DNA of 64,000 nucleotides from Blasia pusilla (Eukaryota; Marchantiophyta; Marchantiopsida; Blasiales), in contig CM114273.1 in NCBI GenBank assembly GCA_050084515.1, positions 4,216,001 through 4,280,000 on the forward strand. The letters are read 5' to 3'. Numbering within the stretch: position 1 is the first letter of the stretch; each line of letters starts with the position of its first letter. The translations under genes and the position numbers were made by a program. Below the pieces are notes generated by a model. The model was not told where the DNA came from, did not search any database, and saw only the letters and a list, made by a program, of their open reading frames with translations. Positions 37,179 through 48,510 of the stretch are shown here, one piece after another.

Positions 37179-37800
37179 TAAATAAATGAGATCAACCAAA
37201 TATTCATGGATGACATGGGCCAAGAGTGCTTTACTTTCAACACCATCCACCCATTATGATTTTTACAATAAACTTTCATTCACCTTAGTAGAGTAATAGA
37301 TAGGGAAAATTAAAGCACTTCTTTCAAACGTAAAACCTCATATAGTTAACAAAATGAGTAGTATATTAATAGTTTTGCCAAATGCACAATAAATCTCATC
37401 TAATAATTTCCTTGCAAGAAGGTAATGTTGGGAAGAGCTAGCGTCATGAAGTTGTCACCCTTAGCTAGGCAATCTTTGGATAAGCCTCTACAACCATGAA
37501 GATTAGCTTATGCCATCTTTAACCCCCGGGCATCCTCCATGAGAATGCTACTACTACTACTATTCCCAAATGGAGACTCTAAAATCCTCCGAGAGCTCTA
37601 GAGGGATCCACCTTGGGGCAATCAATGGGTCTACTCTTTGTTGGGAAGGTTACGGTGAATCCATGGTGGAAGAGAAAAGGAGAAAGATCTAGTTGCGAAT
37701 AAATAGATAGAGAGGAGGATTAGGATATAACCTAAACTATAAGAATGCTTGTGTGAAGTGAAATCCCTTAGTTTTAGTCTTATAGAGGCTTCATAGAATC
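36775..37800 (-). repeat. local repeat family, copy 1
   Basis: Shares ordered blocks with the copies at 38.1, 45.4 and 48.7 kb: CTAAACCAAGGTG, GTTATGGGAATCAAATGTTCATAAA, TTTACTTTCAACACCATCCACCC, TTTTGCCAAATGCACAATAAATC, CTTTGGATAAGCCTC and AATCCATGGTGG. On the minus strand it has a leader ending in CCACC and ATG (37664), followed by MDSP and a stop, so the frame is broken. Product unknown. Confidence 0.75.
37149..37174. repeat. (TA)13 microsatellite
   Basis: An uninterrupted TA tract inside copy 1 of the local family. Confidence 0.95.
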
Positions 37801-37813
37801 TCTTATAGCCATA

Positions 37814-37999
37814 TTATAGTTCAAGGGAGTTTCTTTCCCACCATCCAGTACTATTCCCAATGTGGAGAATACTAGGAATTTTGTTGACAATCATGGATGG
37901 GCTACACGAAGAGCTATTGAGGGATCCTCCATAGCTCATGGAGCAGTCCATGGGTCTACTCCTTGTCGGGGAGGTTATAGGTTTCTCCGGAGAATCCAT
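37814..37999 (-). CDS. local family copy 2: 61-codon first-exon frame
   Basis: The best-preserved start of the family. ATG at 37999 lies in CCACCATGG context and begins MDSPEKPITSPTRSRPMDCS, then MSYGGSLNSSSCSPSM. Ser and Pro are frequent and there is no signal peptide or membrane segment. The upstream leader (TCTTTCTCCTTTTCTCTTCC) is the same as in the other copies. It may be exon 1 of a gene whose later parts are lost; alternatively it is part of an unclassified transposon. I do not recognise the protein. Confidence 0.35.
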   Translation of the reverse strand: MDSPEKPITSPTRSRPMDCSMSYGGSLNSSSCSPSMIVNKIPSILHIGNSTGWWERNSLEL

Positions 38000-38999
38000 G
38001 GTGGAAGAGAAAAGGAGAAAGGATCTAGTTTGCAGAAATAGATAGAGAAGAGAGGATTGGGATGGGCTCTAAACCTCACATTCTTGGGTGAAGTGTAATT
38101 CCCTAATTTTAAAGAGGTTCATGGAATCTCAAATCCTAAATAGGTTTTATAATTGCTCTCCTAGTTATAAGATCTTTGATTAGGAGTATTTTATGAAGTA
38201 AATTGAAGGCAAAATATCTTATTTCAAACTTTGAAAATTTAAGCTTTTCATCATTTGTATTGAATGCATACATATGAGATCAACCGAATATTCGAACCAT
38301 ATACCGTATGTGCCAAGAGTGGTTTACTTTCAATACCATCCACCCTTCTCTTTTTTACGATCTTCCTAACTTAACTCATATAGCTAACAAAATGAGGCTC
38401 AGATATTATTAGTTTTGCCAAAGGTACAATAAATGTAATCTAATTATTTCCTTACACTTCAAATGATCATTATAATTACTTCCCCTTTACCCTCCTTCCT
38501 AGAAGAGCCTACCCTTATATTCTGTTTGGTAATGAGTAAATCTTCCCTCATATTCCTCTCCACTTCCTAAAAAGACAGTGAAGTCTATGGAGGAAGGTAC
38601 TGCTTTAAAGAGCTGCAGGTGCCTCTTCTTCCGAATGCGAGTGTCACCATTAGCCCTAGATAATGTCTGTCCTTTGGATAAGCCTCCACAGCCATGATGA
38701 TCCGTTTTCATTCTCACTTTCTAGGCCTCATGGATATGAAATTCAAGGGAATTTTTCCCCACCATCCATGAGAAGTGCCTTCCACTACTCCTATTCCCAA
38801 CTGGAGAGGTTGAGAATCAGAAGAATTCTATTGGATGGGCTACACGAATAGCTCGGGAGTGATCCACCTTGGGCCAGTCGATGGGTCTACTCGCTGTTTG
38901 GCTGAGAATCAATGGTGGAAGAGAAAAGAAGAAAGGATCTAGAGGATAGGATTTGCTCTCAACCTCAACAAGAATGCTTGGGTGAAGTGAAATCCCCTA

Positions 39000-39010
39000 G
39001 TTTTATAGAG
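39000..39010 (-). promoter_or_regulatory. TATA box of local family copy 3
   Basis: Minus-strand CTCTATAAAAC is followed by TAGGGGATTTCACTTCACCC and the CT-rich leader. The same arrangement occurs at 46529-46539 and in a changed form near 37765-37785. Confidence 0.5.
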
Positions 39011-39307
39011 GCTTCATGGAATATGGGATGTAGCAGCTTCTTGCCATAAATACTTTCAATCTTGTCTTGGTTGGTAGATGTGTAACACAAAAGGACATGT
39101 GACATTGAAATCACTTTAACTTATCGTTATGTCAATAAAAAAATCTATTCGACCGTTATTCCATAATATTAATTTTGAAGTGAAACATAAAGGAGTATGG
39201 AAGCATGCATCCATCCGGGTAGTCACACATATAAGCACTTTATTTTATATATATGAGAAAAGAGGCCTACAAAGAAGTTTGGGAAGTAACTTTTGAAGCC
39301 TCGAAAT

Positions 39308-39349
39308 TTTGCATTTGCTAAATGATCAAAATCATTTAGCAAATGCAAA
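39308..39349. repeat. perfect 19-bp hairpin
   Basis: Arms TTTGCATTTGCTAAATGAT and its exact complement surround a 4-base loop (CAAA). The corresponding place in local family copy 4 (about 46905-46930) has only one arm-like segment. Confidence 0.9.
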
Positions 39350-39412
39350 GAGTTGTAGTAGAGGTGGAAAGGAAACTGAGCAATAAAAATTAATGAAAAT
39401 AAGATCTTAAGG

Positions 39413-39649
39413 TAAGTGCACTCATACTTGGGTTGGAGATGTATTTACCTTGGGGAGCAATAAGTTTGGCTACATTGGGCAAGAAAATAGAAAGCTATGG
39501 TGATAATTACAGCTGCTTTTCTTTGCAGGACCAAATTCAATCGCATTCCGTTGCTATATTGAGGAACCCTGGACCATATCTAGATAGTAAAATTCATACA
39601 CCGAAGTAACCCTGGACCATATGTAGATAGTAAAATTCATACACGTAGA
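39413..39649. repeat. short interval with a 45-bp direct duplication
   Basis: CCCTGGACCATAT(C/G)TAGATAG...AAAATTCATACAC occurs twice in tandem at about 39568-39645. Confidence 0.7.
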
Positions 39650-40215
39650 AGTTCCGTTGTTGTTGTTGACTGTTCTAATTCCTAGAGATGAGTCCCTGCC
39701 TCAAAGTTGAGCAGGGCACAATGCCATGCAGAGTGCGGGCAGAGGTCAAAAAGAACAAATCAGGGGTAGATGCCGTAGTCTGGGATTCGAACTAACAGAA
39801 AAGTTCTCGAGCCAGAAACTGGACCGCACCCTCGAAGCTATATTAGAAAACCTTTGGAACTGACTGTTTCAGCGCATGAACGTCGAGGTCTGTCGCGTCA
39901 AGATTAAAAATTGACCCGACGACATCCATCTACGCCATGGCCACAGGTCTTGGTCAATCACCGGAGACAGCAGGCGCCGCCAGCCCCGTCTTCGTTTCCA
40001 GATCTGCCTCTTCTGAAAGTGCCTTGCGGAGTTGAGAGGAGCTCGAGGAGAAGCTGTAGCAGATCGAGCAATCAATATCGTCTCTTTCCCTCTCCTCGGA
40101 TCTCTGAACAAAGAAAAATGGTTGTATCAAATAAAAAACAGGCAATCTCGTTCTGGAAATCAGCTTATTAGCATTGGGCGGATCAAACGGATAATTGGAA
40201 GAACCCACCATCCAC
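39650..40215 (+). repeat. dispersed repeat D, copy 1
   Basis: Nearly identical over more than 500 bp to 52235-52805, in the same orientation. In copy 2 the first part encodes QAEVKKNKSGVDAVGWDSYN, then TLIVTNRKVPEPETTLDRTI and ATLEYLWN before a stop, like the 3' exon of a gene. Copy 1 has a small internal deletion and a stop in that frame. The second part contains ATGGCCACAAGTCTTGGTCA-like sequence and a short Ser-rich frame on the plus strand, open also on the minus strand. Origin unknown. Confidence 0.8.
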
Positions 40216-42600
40216 TCTGATAATTGCGGTGATACGAAATTAAAATTTTCAACTTCCGGAAGAGTGGGCGCAATCAGACGCGTCTTTAGTGAGTCTGTTC
40301 CTCTTGGATACTGTAGTCCTTCTCTGGAGAGCTGCTCCCTGCCGGTTATGGCCTCGAGACGCAGAGAGCGAAAAAGCTTCAACCGTTGGATCTTTCTCGC
40401 TTTTCTCCACCACCCTTCAGATCCACCACAATCGACGGCGGCGTGCAACGCAGCTACGGAGCGCATAGAATCCGCAAATCCCGTAGAAAGGGAATATTCG
40501 GATGGCGAGATGCTTTACCACGCCGGTGACTGCGTTTTCCCGATCGCAGTTGTCGCGGAAGATCTGGATTGCAAAGCCATGTATCGCGAGTATCACTTGA
40601 AGAGTTAACGATTGATTCATGTAGATCCGCACCAAAAAACGCCATTGATTTCAAAACGATGAGAAAGATCCAATGTGCTTAATCGCAAATACGTGGATTA
40701 CAAAAGCTCGTCAGACGCATTTTTGTAGACGGACTAGGGCACGCGCCTGACGTCTTGTTGGGGTGGACGGGAAAGTTGGGTAGATCTTATGGTCGAGGAT
40801 CCTTGTGACAGTTGACATGCGCTGGTTTGTATTCTCAAGTTCTTCTCTACATGAGCAGTTGGAGCTTTGCGTTTAGGGTCTAGGTAGGTAGATGTCCGTT
40901 TGTACAGCTCGTAGTTATAAGCTATGAGTTATCCATGTGATGATTTCATGGTTGAATAGCTGAGAGGTATATACTGAGAGCCTCACGCTTTTAATGTGTG
41001 CCCGCGCGAGTATAGGGGTGTCCGGCTGCAGTGGAATTTACGTAATAACATGAAAATGACATCACTTCCAAAACGGGTTTCAGGCCTCTGTGATTAATTT
41101 CCGCAGCCATTTCGCAACGTACTCTCACCATGTGATGCATGAAGAAAAAGAAAATGAGAACTTGGCGTGGTCTTATTCGATGCAAACAAGAACATGCCAA
41201 GTTCTGTCTGTTCGCAGGAGTAAGTAGTAGGAGAGCTACTGATCATATTGGAAGGACTGTCAAGGACAGCGTGAACTTCATATTCTACAGTAAAATATCC
41301 TCGGAGGATATGACAGTCCAAGCGGAGTTTCCACAATTGGAGGAGGAACTTCTGACCTTTTCGGTACACTTTTATCACAATCGGACTAGAAGTTACAACT
41401 TGGCTAATGTCTTGATAGGGGAGACTCAGAAGTTCGCTGTGCGCATACTGGCTGGCCGTAAAAATTCTTACAGAAGGTTCATAAACAGCTTTGAATGTGG
41501 GTATGCAAGGCCTGGGTTTAAAAACTGGAGGTATATTTTCTAACTTCTTTGTTACAGTTTCGCTTCTGCCAAAACGGTGGTAGGAGTGGCAGATTTGCTC
41601 ATATGTTTGCAAGGCGCTCACAGGGGAAGTACAGAATATGGTTATGCATGCCCGCCCACAAGAAATCGTACAGTAGATTCATAGACAGCATTGAACTTAG
41701 ATAGGCGAGGATACATTTTCTGAATTAAGACCACTTGCAGCTGAGCTGCGCCAATGACATCTGAGTACAGGCCTCTGTATTTTGATTCGTTTTGTAGGAA
41801 TGCTGTTTCGTTTTAAAGTTTGAGGTACCGGACCATCCAATCGGGCGGCATATTCATTAAAAAATTCTTGCGTCCCGACAACCCCCTTTTATCGACTTTT
41901 TCATTCCGCCAGCAGGCCTTAATCCGTATCCAGCCCCCCCGCACCTTGGAGAATATCGATGAAACAGAGACCGGAGCGTGCTAGGTGCTACACTGGAGGT
42001 TTCAAATTTTCCACTCAGTTTTAAGAGATGAAAAAAAAAGACATATCTGTCTGCATCTTCCTACTCGTCTTGTCAACAACTGCGAAGCAGTTGTTGACAA
42101 GAAGCGACTTGAGGATTCGACTGGAAGCGTTTTGTGGTATTACAACAGCATTCGAAAGGGTTTTGGGTGCCGTGGCAGTGAAGTTGATGATATGCGTGGA
42201 CGAGTATGGCCATAGCTGTCTCCGATCGCAAGCTGTCACTGAAATTTGCGAGCTTAGTGAGAGTATTTTCGTGCTCTTTGTCCTCTGCCTAGACTACAGG
42301 CGGGTCCAGATAGAATCTTGATTTTTTCTCCTCGAAATCTGTCGTAGCCCTACATGAAAATCTAGTGACCATCTGAAAGCCCTAAAGTTCCTGGTTGTAA
42401 AGTTCCATGGTGATTTTTTGAGCACCATATGCACCAGCCCAGATACCGCTCGTAGATTTCACGTGAAGTTCGAAACATACAGGGTCACGAAGACGGTACA
42501 CTTACCCTAAACCAAGAACGGCTTTATTTCACAAACTTCTATTCTTCGCTCGCTTCATTTGCTTCATTTCACAGAAGCGGAAACTCCGCTACTAGATCAC
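40216..42600 (+). other. GC-richer segment with unassigned ORFs
   Basis: Candidate frames: 40348-40608 plus (MASRRRERKSFNRWIFLAF..., 86 codons from the inner ATG); 41139-41543 plus (134 codons, ending RKNSYRRFINSFECGYARPG), whose tail is echoed at 41650-41700 (HKKSYSRFIDSIELR); and 42028-42321 plus (97 codons, starting with a hydrophobic ISVCIFLLVL segment). None matches a family I know. The echo suggests an old partial duplication of one gene. Confidence 0.3.
42069..42101. repeat. perfect 15-bp hairpin
   Basis: CTTGTCAACAACTGC and its exact complement surround a GAA loop. Confidence 0.9.
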
Positions 42601-42624
42601 CAAATTGAACGGCCTCAGTCTAGT

Positions 42625-42728
42625 CTCTGGGAGGAATGTTGGATACTCCATAGTTCATGTTCGAGAACTCGACCATGAGCTATGGAGTATCCATAGCTCA
42701 TGGAGTATCCATAACATTCCTCCCAGAG
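42625..42728. repeat. nested palindrome cluster
   Basis: The outer arms CTCTGGGAGGAATGTT (42625-42640) and AACATTCCTCCCAGAG (42713-42728) are exact complements. Inside, GGATACTCCATAGTTCATG pairs with CATGAGCTATGGAGTATCC, and CATGAGCTATGGA pairs again with TCCATAGCTCATG. Several alternative cruciforms are possible. Confidence 0.9.
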
Positions 42729-43026
42729 AGCTCACCATACTCGACTCACAAGTCTGGAGAAACGATGGGAAATAAAGCTGTGGTTACAAGTCTGGAGAAA
42801 TCATTACTGCTAGTCGTCCTCTCAAGCCACGACACTATGGTAATAAAAGCTACGAGATCCGGATGCTAGCTAAGTAGTTAACAGCGAATATCAGTAAAAG
42901 TGGAACGGCAACCTCGCCACGGACTCCGGCTGGAGCTCCAGGATCTCTGAGAGTTCCATTATGCTGGAGCTCCGTGATCCTCCGAGAGTGTCCGCGCTTC
43001 CTCGCTCTCTCAGATAATAGCCTCAG

Positions 43027-43608
43027 TCAACGAGGGCTGCCTTGAATGACGCTCTTCGCGACCCGCAATTCTTCTCTGAGAAACTCTAGCTCTTGCTCCA
43101 GAAAGTCGACGTACGCCCTGACTTGAATCCCTCGGATCATGTCCGTGTCGAGAACTACGGGACGAGTTGGATAAGCTGCTGCCACGGCAAGAAATCGGTG
43201 CCCCTCCAAGCTTTCACTCCCGCCGCCTGCAGACGCTTCATCACTTCCAGCACTTGGGCATTCAGGAGCACCGTTTCCTGCGCCCAAGAGGTCGTCGGGC
43301 GTTCTGCTACTAATAGGGGAGCCAACAGCCGAGGCGGTTGCTGCGCTCAAGAGGTGGCCGGCAGGGAAGCCCGAAGCAGATGCATTCGTTGCTGCGTCCA
43401 ACATCTGGTCGGTGGCGCTGCTCGTTCTGGGGGAACCACCGACGGAAGCGCCCAGGAGCTCGGTCAGGAGCCCACGGCGAAGGCGTCCGGAGGGATTGTT
43501 GCTCTGGCCTACACTCTGTGGAGCTGCAGCCTCCCGCTGAGGATCTCCATCACCGCTCGATTCGAACGCGTCTACCGAACCACTATTGGCCTTCCCCGAC
43601 TGCTTCAT
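43027..43608 (-). CDS. 193-codon host-like protein with C-terminal coiled coil
   Basis: This is the most gene-like intact frame in the window: GC-rich in AT-rich surroundings and low in stop codons over 582 bp. I start it at ATG 43608 (MKQSGKANSGSVDAFESSGD); the frame is open 19 codons further upstream from a GTG, so it may instead be a last exon. Residues 20-140 are Ser/Ala/Gly/Pro-rich and probably disordered (LLTELLGASVGGSPRTSSA; SDEASAGGGSE). Residues about 155-193 (RAYVDFLEQELEFLREELRV) form an amphipathic coiled coil with leucines at heptad spacing. No signal peptide or membrane segment is seen. A dimerising regulatory protein would fit, but I do not recognise a family. The plus strand is open over nearly the same stretch (196 codons), which lowers confidence. 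Confidence 0.5.
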   Translation of the reverse strand: MKQSGKANSGSVDAFESSGDGDPQREAAAPQSVGQSNNPSGRLRRGLLTELLGASVGGSPRTSSATDQMLDAATNASASGFPAGHLLSAATASAVGSPISSRTPDDLLGAGNGAPECPSAGSDEASAGGGSESLEGHRFLAVAAAYPTRPVVLDTDMIRGIQVRAYVDFLEQELEFLREELRVAKSVIQGSPR

Positions 43609-43997
43609 GCGCTCGATCGGTGGGTCGATGAGAGAGACTGCACCCAACTCGCGAAAGTAGAGCACTCACCACTTTGGAAGTAAGCACTTTTGGAAACAGT
43701 GCCGAGTGTAGACTGCAGTATACGGTTTCTCCCAGGAATCTATGTGTGAGAATATTCTCCCATGTATCAAGATGCTCTGAATTAGGGTTGTGGATGTCCA
43801 AAGATAGCACAAAAGCGGGACGTGACGTGGCACGCCGGCGCGATCGGTTACTCGGTCGCCTCCTTGCTTCGCCTTTATTGCCGATATGATAGAGTGAGCA
43901 AGTACGGGAGGATCCATCCGTATCACGCTTTCGCCTTGTGTAGTCGACTATCGAAAATCTATATTATTATATATATAGATCTATAATCTATAATATT

Positions 43998-44036
43998 CCA
44001 CTCTCCCATAATAATATAATAATTATGGGAGAGTGG
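43998..44036. repeat. perfect 15-bp hairpin with AT-rich loop
   Basis: CCACTCTCCCATAAT and ATTATGGGAGAGTGG surround a 9-base AT loop, next to a TATATA-rich tract (43960-43995). It could be the tip of a small MITE. Confidence 0.9.
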
Positions 44037-45379
44037 AAGCCCTATCAAGAGGCCAATATGTTGAAATCATGATTGCTATGGACGCTTATCCGTCCATTGT
44101 CTCCTGTTGGTAGGGTTGAGGCATGTGACAATCCATCTCTTGTTTCCAAATTCACTTACAAAGATATATGTCCCTACCACAATATTAGGACTTTCTAACT
44201 ATTCTTAACAGAATCATCTCTAAAGATACCTAAGCAAGAGTTCTTTACCTACTCATGAATGATTTTCAACATTAGTTCATCTTATTCAGTACTAATGGTG
44301 TACATTTAGACAACTAAATCTAAAGGAGTGGGATGGTCACTAATAATCATGGTGATCTTATCCATGATTTTTCATTGGTTTAGGTTGAAGCATGATAGAC
44401 TCATTGCACAAGCGTTTAGTGGAAGTAGTCGGTTTCTTTACTCTATGTGGTAGGTTCTTGTAAGGAGAGTAATCCAAAGTATGCATAGAAGTTGAAATAA
44501 GAATGTTAAACTTTAAGAAATTGGGCAAAGGTTCATGTTAGGTAAGTGTACCACCAGGTTAATTCTATGGTGGATTTTTTGGGATTCAGATTTGGAGGAG
44601 AATCGGAAAGAGATGACATAAGTCCAGCACTCTTGCTTCTACGTTTCATCTTTTGGACTTGGGATATGGAGGATATGAGGCTTGAAATGTGAAGCCTTTG
44701 AGCTACTTAAAGTTCTAATGATCATCTATTTCCAAACCTTGGGGAGGTTGGGACAACTCCATGATCCCCCATAGATAGTTCAAAGCTTCTCATTATATCC
44801 TTATCTCAACCGGAACACATGTGACAACTCCTTATCTCAACCATGGCAAAAACATGCCAAACTTCCAAGAGGTGATGGTGTCCAAACTCATAGGTTAAGG
44901 ACCTAGTGAAGTAAGTTAAGGTACTTCATTAAGTTAAGGACTCAAGCTCAGGTACTTAACTAAGTACAGCAAGATAAGTTAAGGACTCCATGAAGTACCT
45001 CCATATGTGCCAACCAAAATTGTCTATGCAAAGCAAATCACCCTAAATCACTCTCCTTCACGGGGCATGAAAAAGTCATGTGGGGTCTAAAAAAGGCATG
45101 TAAGGAGATAGGGTTGGGTAGCTTTTTCACTTGTCTATATGTACAAAAGAGAAACCAGTGAATCTTAGAATTTTCCTCAACATTCTCCCCCACATTGGAA
45201 GGAGATAAAGGAGACCAAGTCCAAGGCCGCAATACTCATAAGTCTAGGGTGAGGATACTTAAGGCTTGAATTGTGTGACAAGAATGGAACGATATATACA
45301 TACTTCATTGTCCTTCATAAAGAGAATATCCTCCTTTGAAGAGGAGGATTTTGGAGGTCCAAAATTATAAGCTAAAGAA
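44037..45379. other. unassigned interval
   Basis: No recognised gene. Repeated AAGTTAAGGACTC/AAGTTAAGGTACTTC words at 44890-44995 form a short degenerate tandem. Confidence 0.45.
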
Positions 45380-46995
45380 AGAATTTCTAAACCAAGGTGA
45401 CTAGATGAGCACCAACTTATAAGTGGACCACTTAACTACCACATGTTATGGGAATCCTTGAAAAAAGTTATGGAAATCGAATGTTCATAAAGGAAAGATT
45501 ATGACTTAAATCTATATGTTATAACTCGTTAAGAGAATCTACATTAAATTGTGTATCTAATTGTTCCGAAATCCGGAATAGGTTCACAATGTATAATTTG
45601 TCAAATTTCTAGGAATTGTTGTGCTAGTTACAAGATTTTTGATTGGGACTATTTTATGCACTAAACTTCTTGCAAAATATATTCTTTCAAAGGTTTGAAA
45701 ATTTAAGCTTTTCCTCATTTGTAATGAATGCATATATATGAGATCATCCTAATACCTATAAACCATGCAAAGAGTGGTTTACTTTCAATACCATCTACCC
45801 ATTCTCATATTTACAATCTTCAAAACTTTCATACATCTTTGTAGAGTAATATATATGGGGAATTACAATATTTCTTTCAAAAGTAAAACCTCATATAAAA
45901 TAAGGCTCATATATTAATAGTTTTGCGAAGGTACAATAAATCTAATCTAATATTTTCCTTACTCTTCAAAAGCGATTATACCTCCTTCCTAGAAGAACCT
46001 TGGTAATGAGTAGCTCTTTCCTCATATGCCCCTCTAGTCCCCAAAACCATATTCTCTTTGAAGAGGAAGGTAATACTTTGAAGAGTTGGAGGTGGCTCTT
46101 CCTCCTTCCGAATGCGATTGTCACCTTTAGCTAGATAATCTCCCTCCTTTGGATAGCCTCCACAGCCATGATGATCCGCTTATACAAGCTTTCACTCCTC
46201 GAGGCTTACTCCACGAGAATAGTTGAGAATAGTGTTTTGATTCTCACTTTCTAGATCTCGGGGCACCCGAGGGCAATGAAGTTCAAGGGAATTTTTCCCC
46301 ACCATCCATGAGAACTGCCCGCTACAACTACTATTCCCAACTGGAGAGGTTGAGAATCTCATGTTGAAAATCCTGGATGGGCTACACGTCCAAGATCCAC
46401 AGGTTTTGCCTGAGAATCCATGGTGGAAGAGAAAAGGAGAAAAGATCTAGTTTGGGGAAATAGATAGGGAGGGGAGAAGACGCTGTAATCCTAACTACAA
46501 GAATGCTTTGACGAAGTGAAATCCCCTAGTTTTATAGAGGCTTCTTGGAATATGCTCGGAAGGGGATTAAGAGATTCTTGCCATAAATACTTTCAAGCTT
46601 ATCTTGATTGATCTTGATTGGTAGGTGTGTGTGACTAAAAAAGGACATGTGACATTGACATCATTTTCAACTTGAGATGGGTAAAGATTAATTTAGCTAA
46701 ATTTGGAAATGTGACTTGTTAACTTTTTTTCAATAAAAAAAACCTAACATACTGTTGATTCTCTTCAATATTATTTTCGAAGAGAATGCATCCAGATGGG
46801 TACACACATAAGCACTTTATTATATCTATGAGAAAGAAGAGTTCACAAATAAGTTTGGGAATTAGGTGTTGAAATGGTATAAGTAACTTCTTGAAGCCTC
46901 AAAAATACACTCGGAATTATTTGGCAAATGCATAGAATTCTAGTAGAGGTGGAGAGGAAACATAACTGGAAAAATTAATGAAAATAAGATCTTAG
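45380..46995 (-). repeat. local repeat family, copy 4
   Basis: The longest copy: it combines the 5' flank blocks of copy 1 (CTAAACCAAGGTG; GTTATGGAAATCGAATGTTCATAAA) with the distal block of copy 3. The minus strand has a TATA box at 46539-46529, the CT-rich leader, and ATG at 46421 followed by MDSQAKPVDLGRVAHPGFST and a stop. Confidence 0.75.
46529..46539 (-). promoter_or_regulatory. TATA box of local family copy 4
   Basis: CTCTATAAAAC followed by TAGGGGATTTCACTTCG, as in copy 3. The ATG lies about 110 bp downstream. Confidence 0.5.
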
Positions 46996-47614
46996 CCAAA
47001 GAGAACTACCTTCCAAGCTTCATATTTTTCTCCAAATACTAAGCCATTCATTGAGCTTTTAAATGAGTAGCTATTAGGAATAATTATTAATGAATGGCAA
47101 CCAAATGATGGTGGTAATTACGAGTTGATATAAGATTAAGTGGTCTAACATCCTCCAAACAGATTGCAATATGTGGAGTTTATTCAAGCTAGTAAGATCC
47201 AATTCTTTTTAAGATATTAAAATTACAAGCTTACTACCCTACACTAACGTATGGTAAAATCTAATCACCGCAAGTCTATATATAATTCCATAGACTTGAG
47301 GGTGCAAAGTATTTCAATTTGAAGAGTCTAGTCTCTTATTGATCTTGCCGGGTTTCCACTAGTGACTTAACTATTTGTAGGTCCATTGATTCATTCAGAA
47401 TACTAATACTACAGAAAGAATAATAACTTTAAGCACCCCTACTTTTCCCCCTCTGTCAAGACAGGAAGACACGTAAGGAATACATTCTTCACTCCGGCAC
47501 CATTCACGTTGATTTAATTGAGTGACTTGGCTCTCGGATGCTGCTGGGGTCTTGCATCGGTTTATGCGAATTTACGTCCATCAGCCCGGACATGTCCATG
47601 TCCATTCGTCCGCC
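46996..47614. other. unassigned interval
   Basis: AT-rich, no recognised gene or repeat. Confidence 0.45.
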
Positions 47615-48010
47615 CGTGGCATTCCACCATGTGAAGTATAGGGCATTCTACCGCATAATCTCCACGTATCGTACGTGTCGTTTCCGAGCTTCCAGTTGCG
47701 CCCTTTGTGACCATTTGAACCCGGGAAGTCGCCTTGATCCAGAAGATACTCCATTCATGTAATCGATGACATTCTGACTCCCTGCAAGACTGGAGGTCAC
47801 TCTCCACGTGACCTCTCCACGCGTTGGTACGTGGCATTCCACCATGTGAAGTATAGGGCATTCTACCGCATAAACCCCACATATCGTACGTGTCGAGCTT
47901 CCAGTTGCTTCTCTGGCCATTTGAACCCGGGAAGTCACCTCGATCCAGAAGATACTCCATTCATGTACTCGATGACATTCTGACTCCATGCAAGACTGGA
48001 GGTCACCCTC
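47615..48010. repeat. 215-bp tandem duplication
   Basis: The unit starts CGTGGCATTCCACCATGTG at 47615 and again at 47830. The two units are about 90% alike and both end with TGACATTCTGACTCC(C/A)TGC. The open frames on both strands (65-147 codons) mirror the repeat and show no domain. Confidence 0.9.
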
Positions 48011-48020
48011 CAGTCTTGCA
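47989..48020. repeat. 14-bp hairpin at the end of the duplication
   Basis: TGCAAGACTGGAGG and CCTCCAGTCTTGCA surround a 4-base loop. The first unit has the left arm only. Confidence 0.9.
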
Positions 48021-48414
48021 GTGCGTGGGCTCTCTGCGTGGGCTCTCCCCGCTCATCGCTCAGGGATTGGACCCGCGAAGTATGCCTCTGAACGTCATCC
48101 TCCAGTTTTGTCATCCTGTACAGTTCTTTCATATTAGGAATATTAGGTCTTCACCTCTTCTAACTCATGCTCTCATATTCCACATCTTATTTTGGAATGT
48201 TTACGGGAGCGGTCGAGGAGGGCACCCTCCAGCAGCCTCCAACCCGCACATTGCTTTAGATCTAAGTTATGTACCACATTGCTTTAGATCTAAGATATGC
48301 ACCGGATGCTTACACCTAATGGACTACAGTTGACTCGATGACAGCCACTAAGAGGAAACTGTTTTCACTTAGTGAAAGTCCTGTTCCTAACATATTTTTA
48401 AAAAGATATTCTAA

Positions 48415-48510
48415 ATGTATACTATTATGGGAGATATATTATTATGAATGTATACTATTATGGGAGATATATTATTATGAATGTATACTATTATGGGAGA
48501 TATATTCTTA
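48415..48510. repeat. 33-bp tandem repeat, 3 units
   Basis: Units start at 48415, 48448 and 48481 (ATGTATACTATTATGGGAGA). The 33-bp length keeps an 11-residue repeat (ILLWEIYYYEC) open by chance. Confidence 0.95.

Larger units (their letters stand above)
38140..39412 (-). repeat. local repeat family, copy 3
   Basis: Colinear with 45.6-47.0 kb over about 1.3 kb, including the distal block (ATAAGCACTTTATT ... GTAGAGGTGGARAGGAAAC ... AAAATTAATGAAAATAAGATC). The start codon position holds ATT instead of ATG. A 72-codon minus-strand frame at 38717-38499 (MRMKTDHHGCGGLSKGQTLS...) is partly shared with copy 4 (HHGCGG.SKG). Confidence 0.75.

Noticed and set aside
39770-39800. tRNA T-arm word GGGATTCGAACTA
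   Set aside because: Created by a deletion relative to repeat D copy 2, where the sequence is continuous coding-like DNA.
41139-41543. Calling the 134-codon plus ORF a confident gene
   Set aside because: The minus strand is open over the same stretch for 175 codons and neither shows a known domain; kept only as unassigned.
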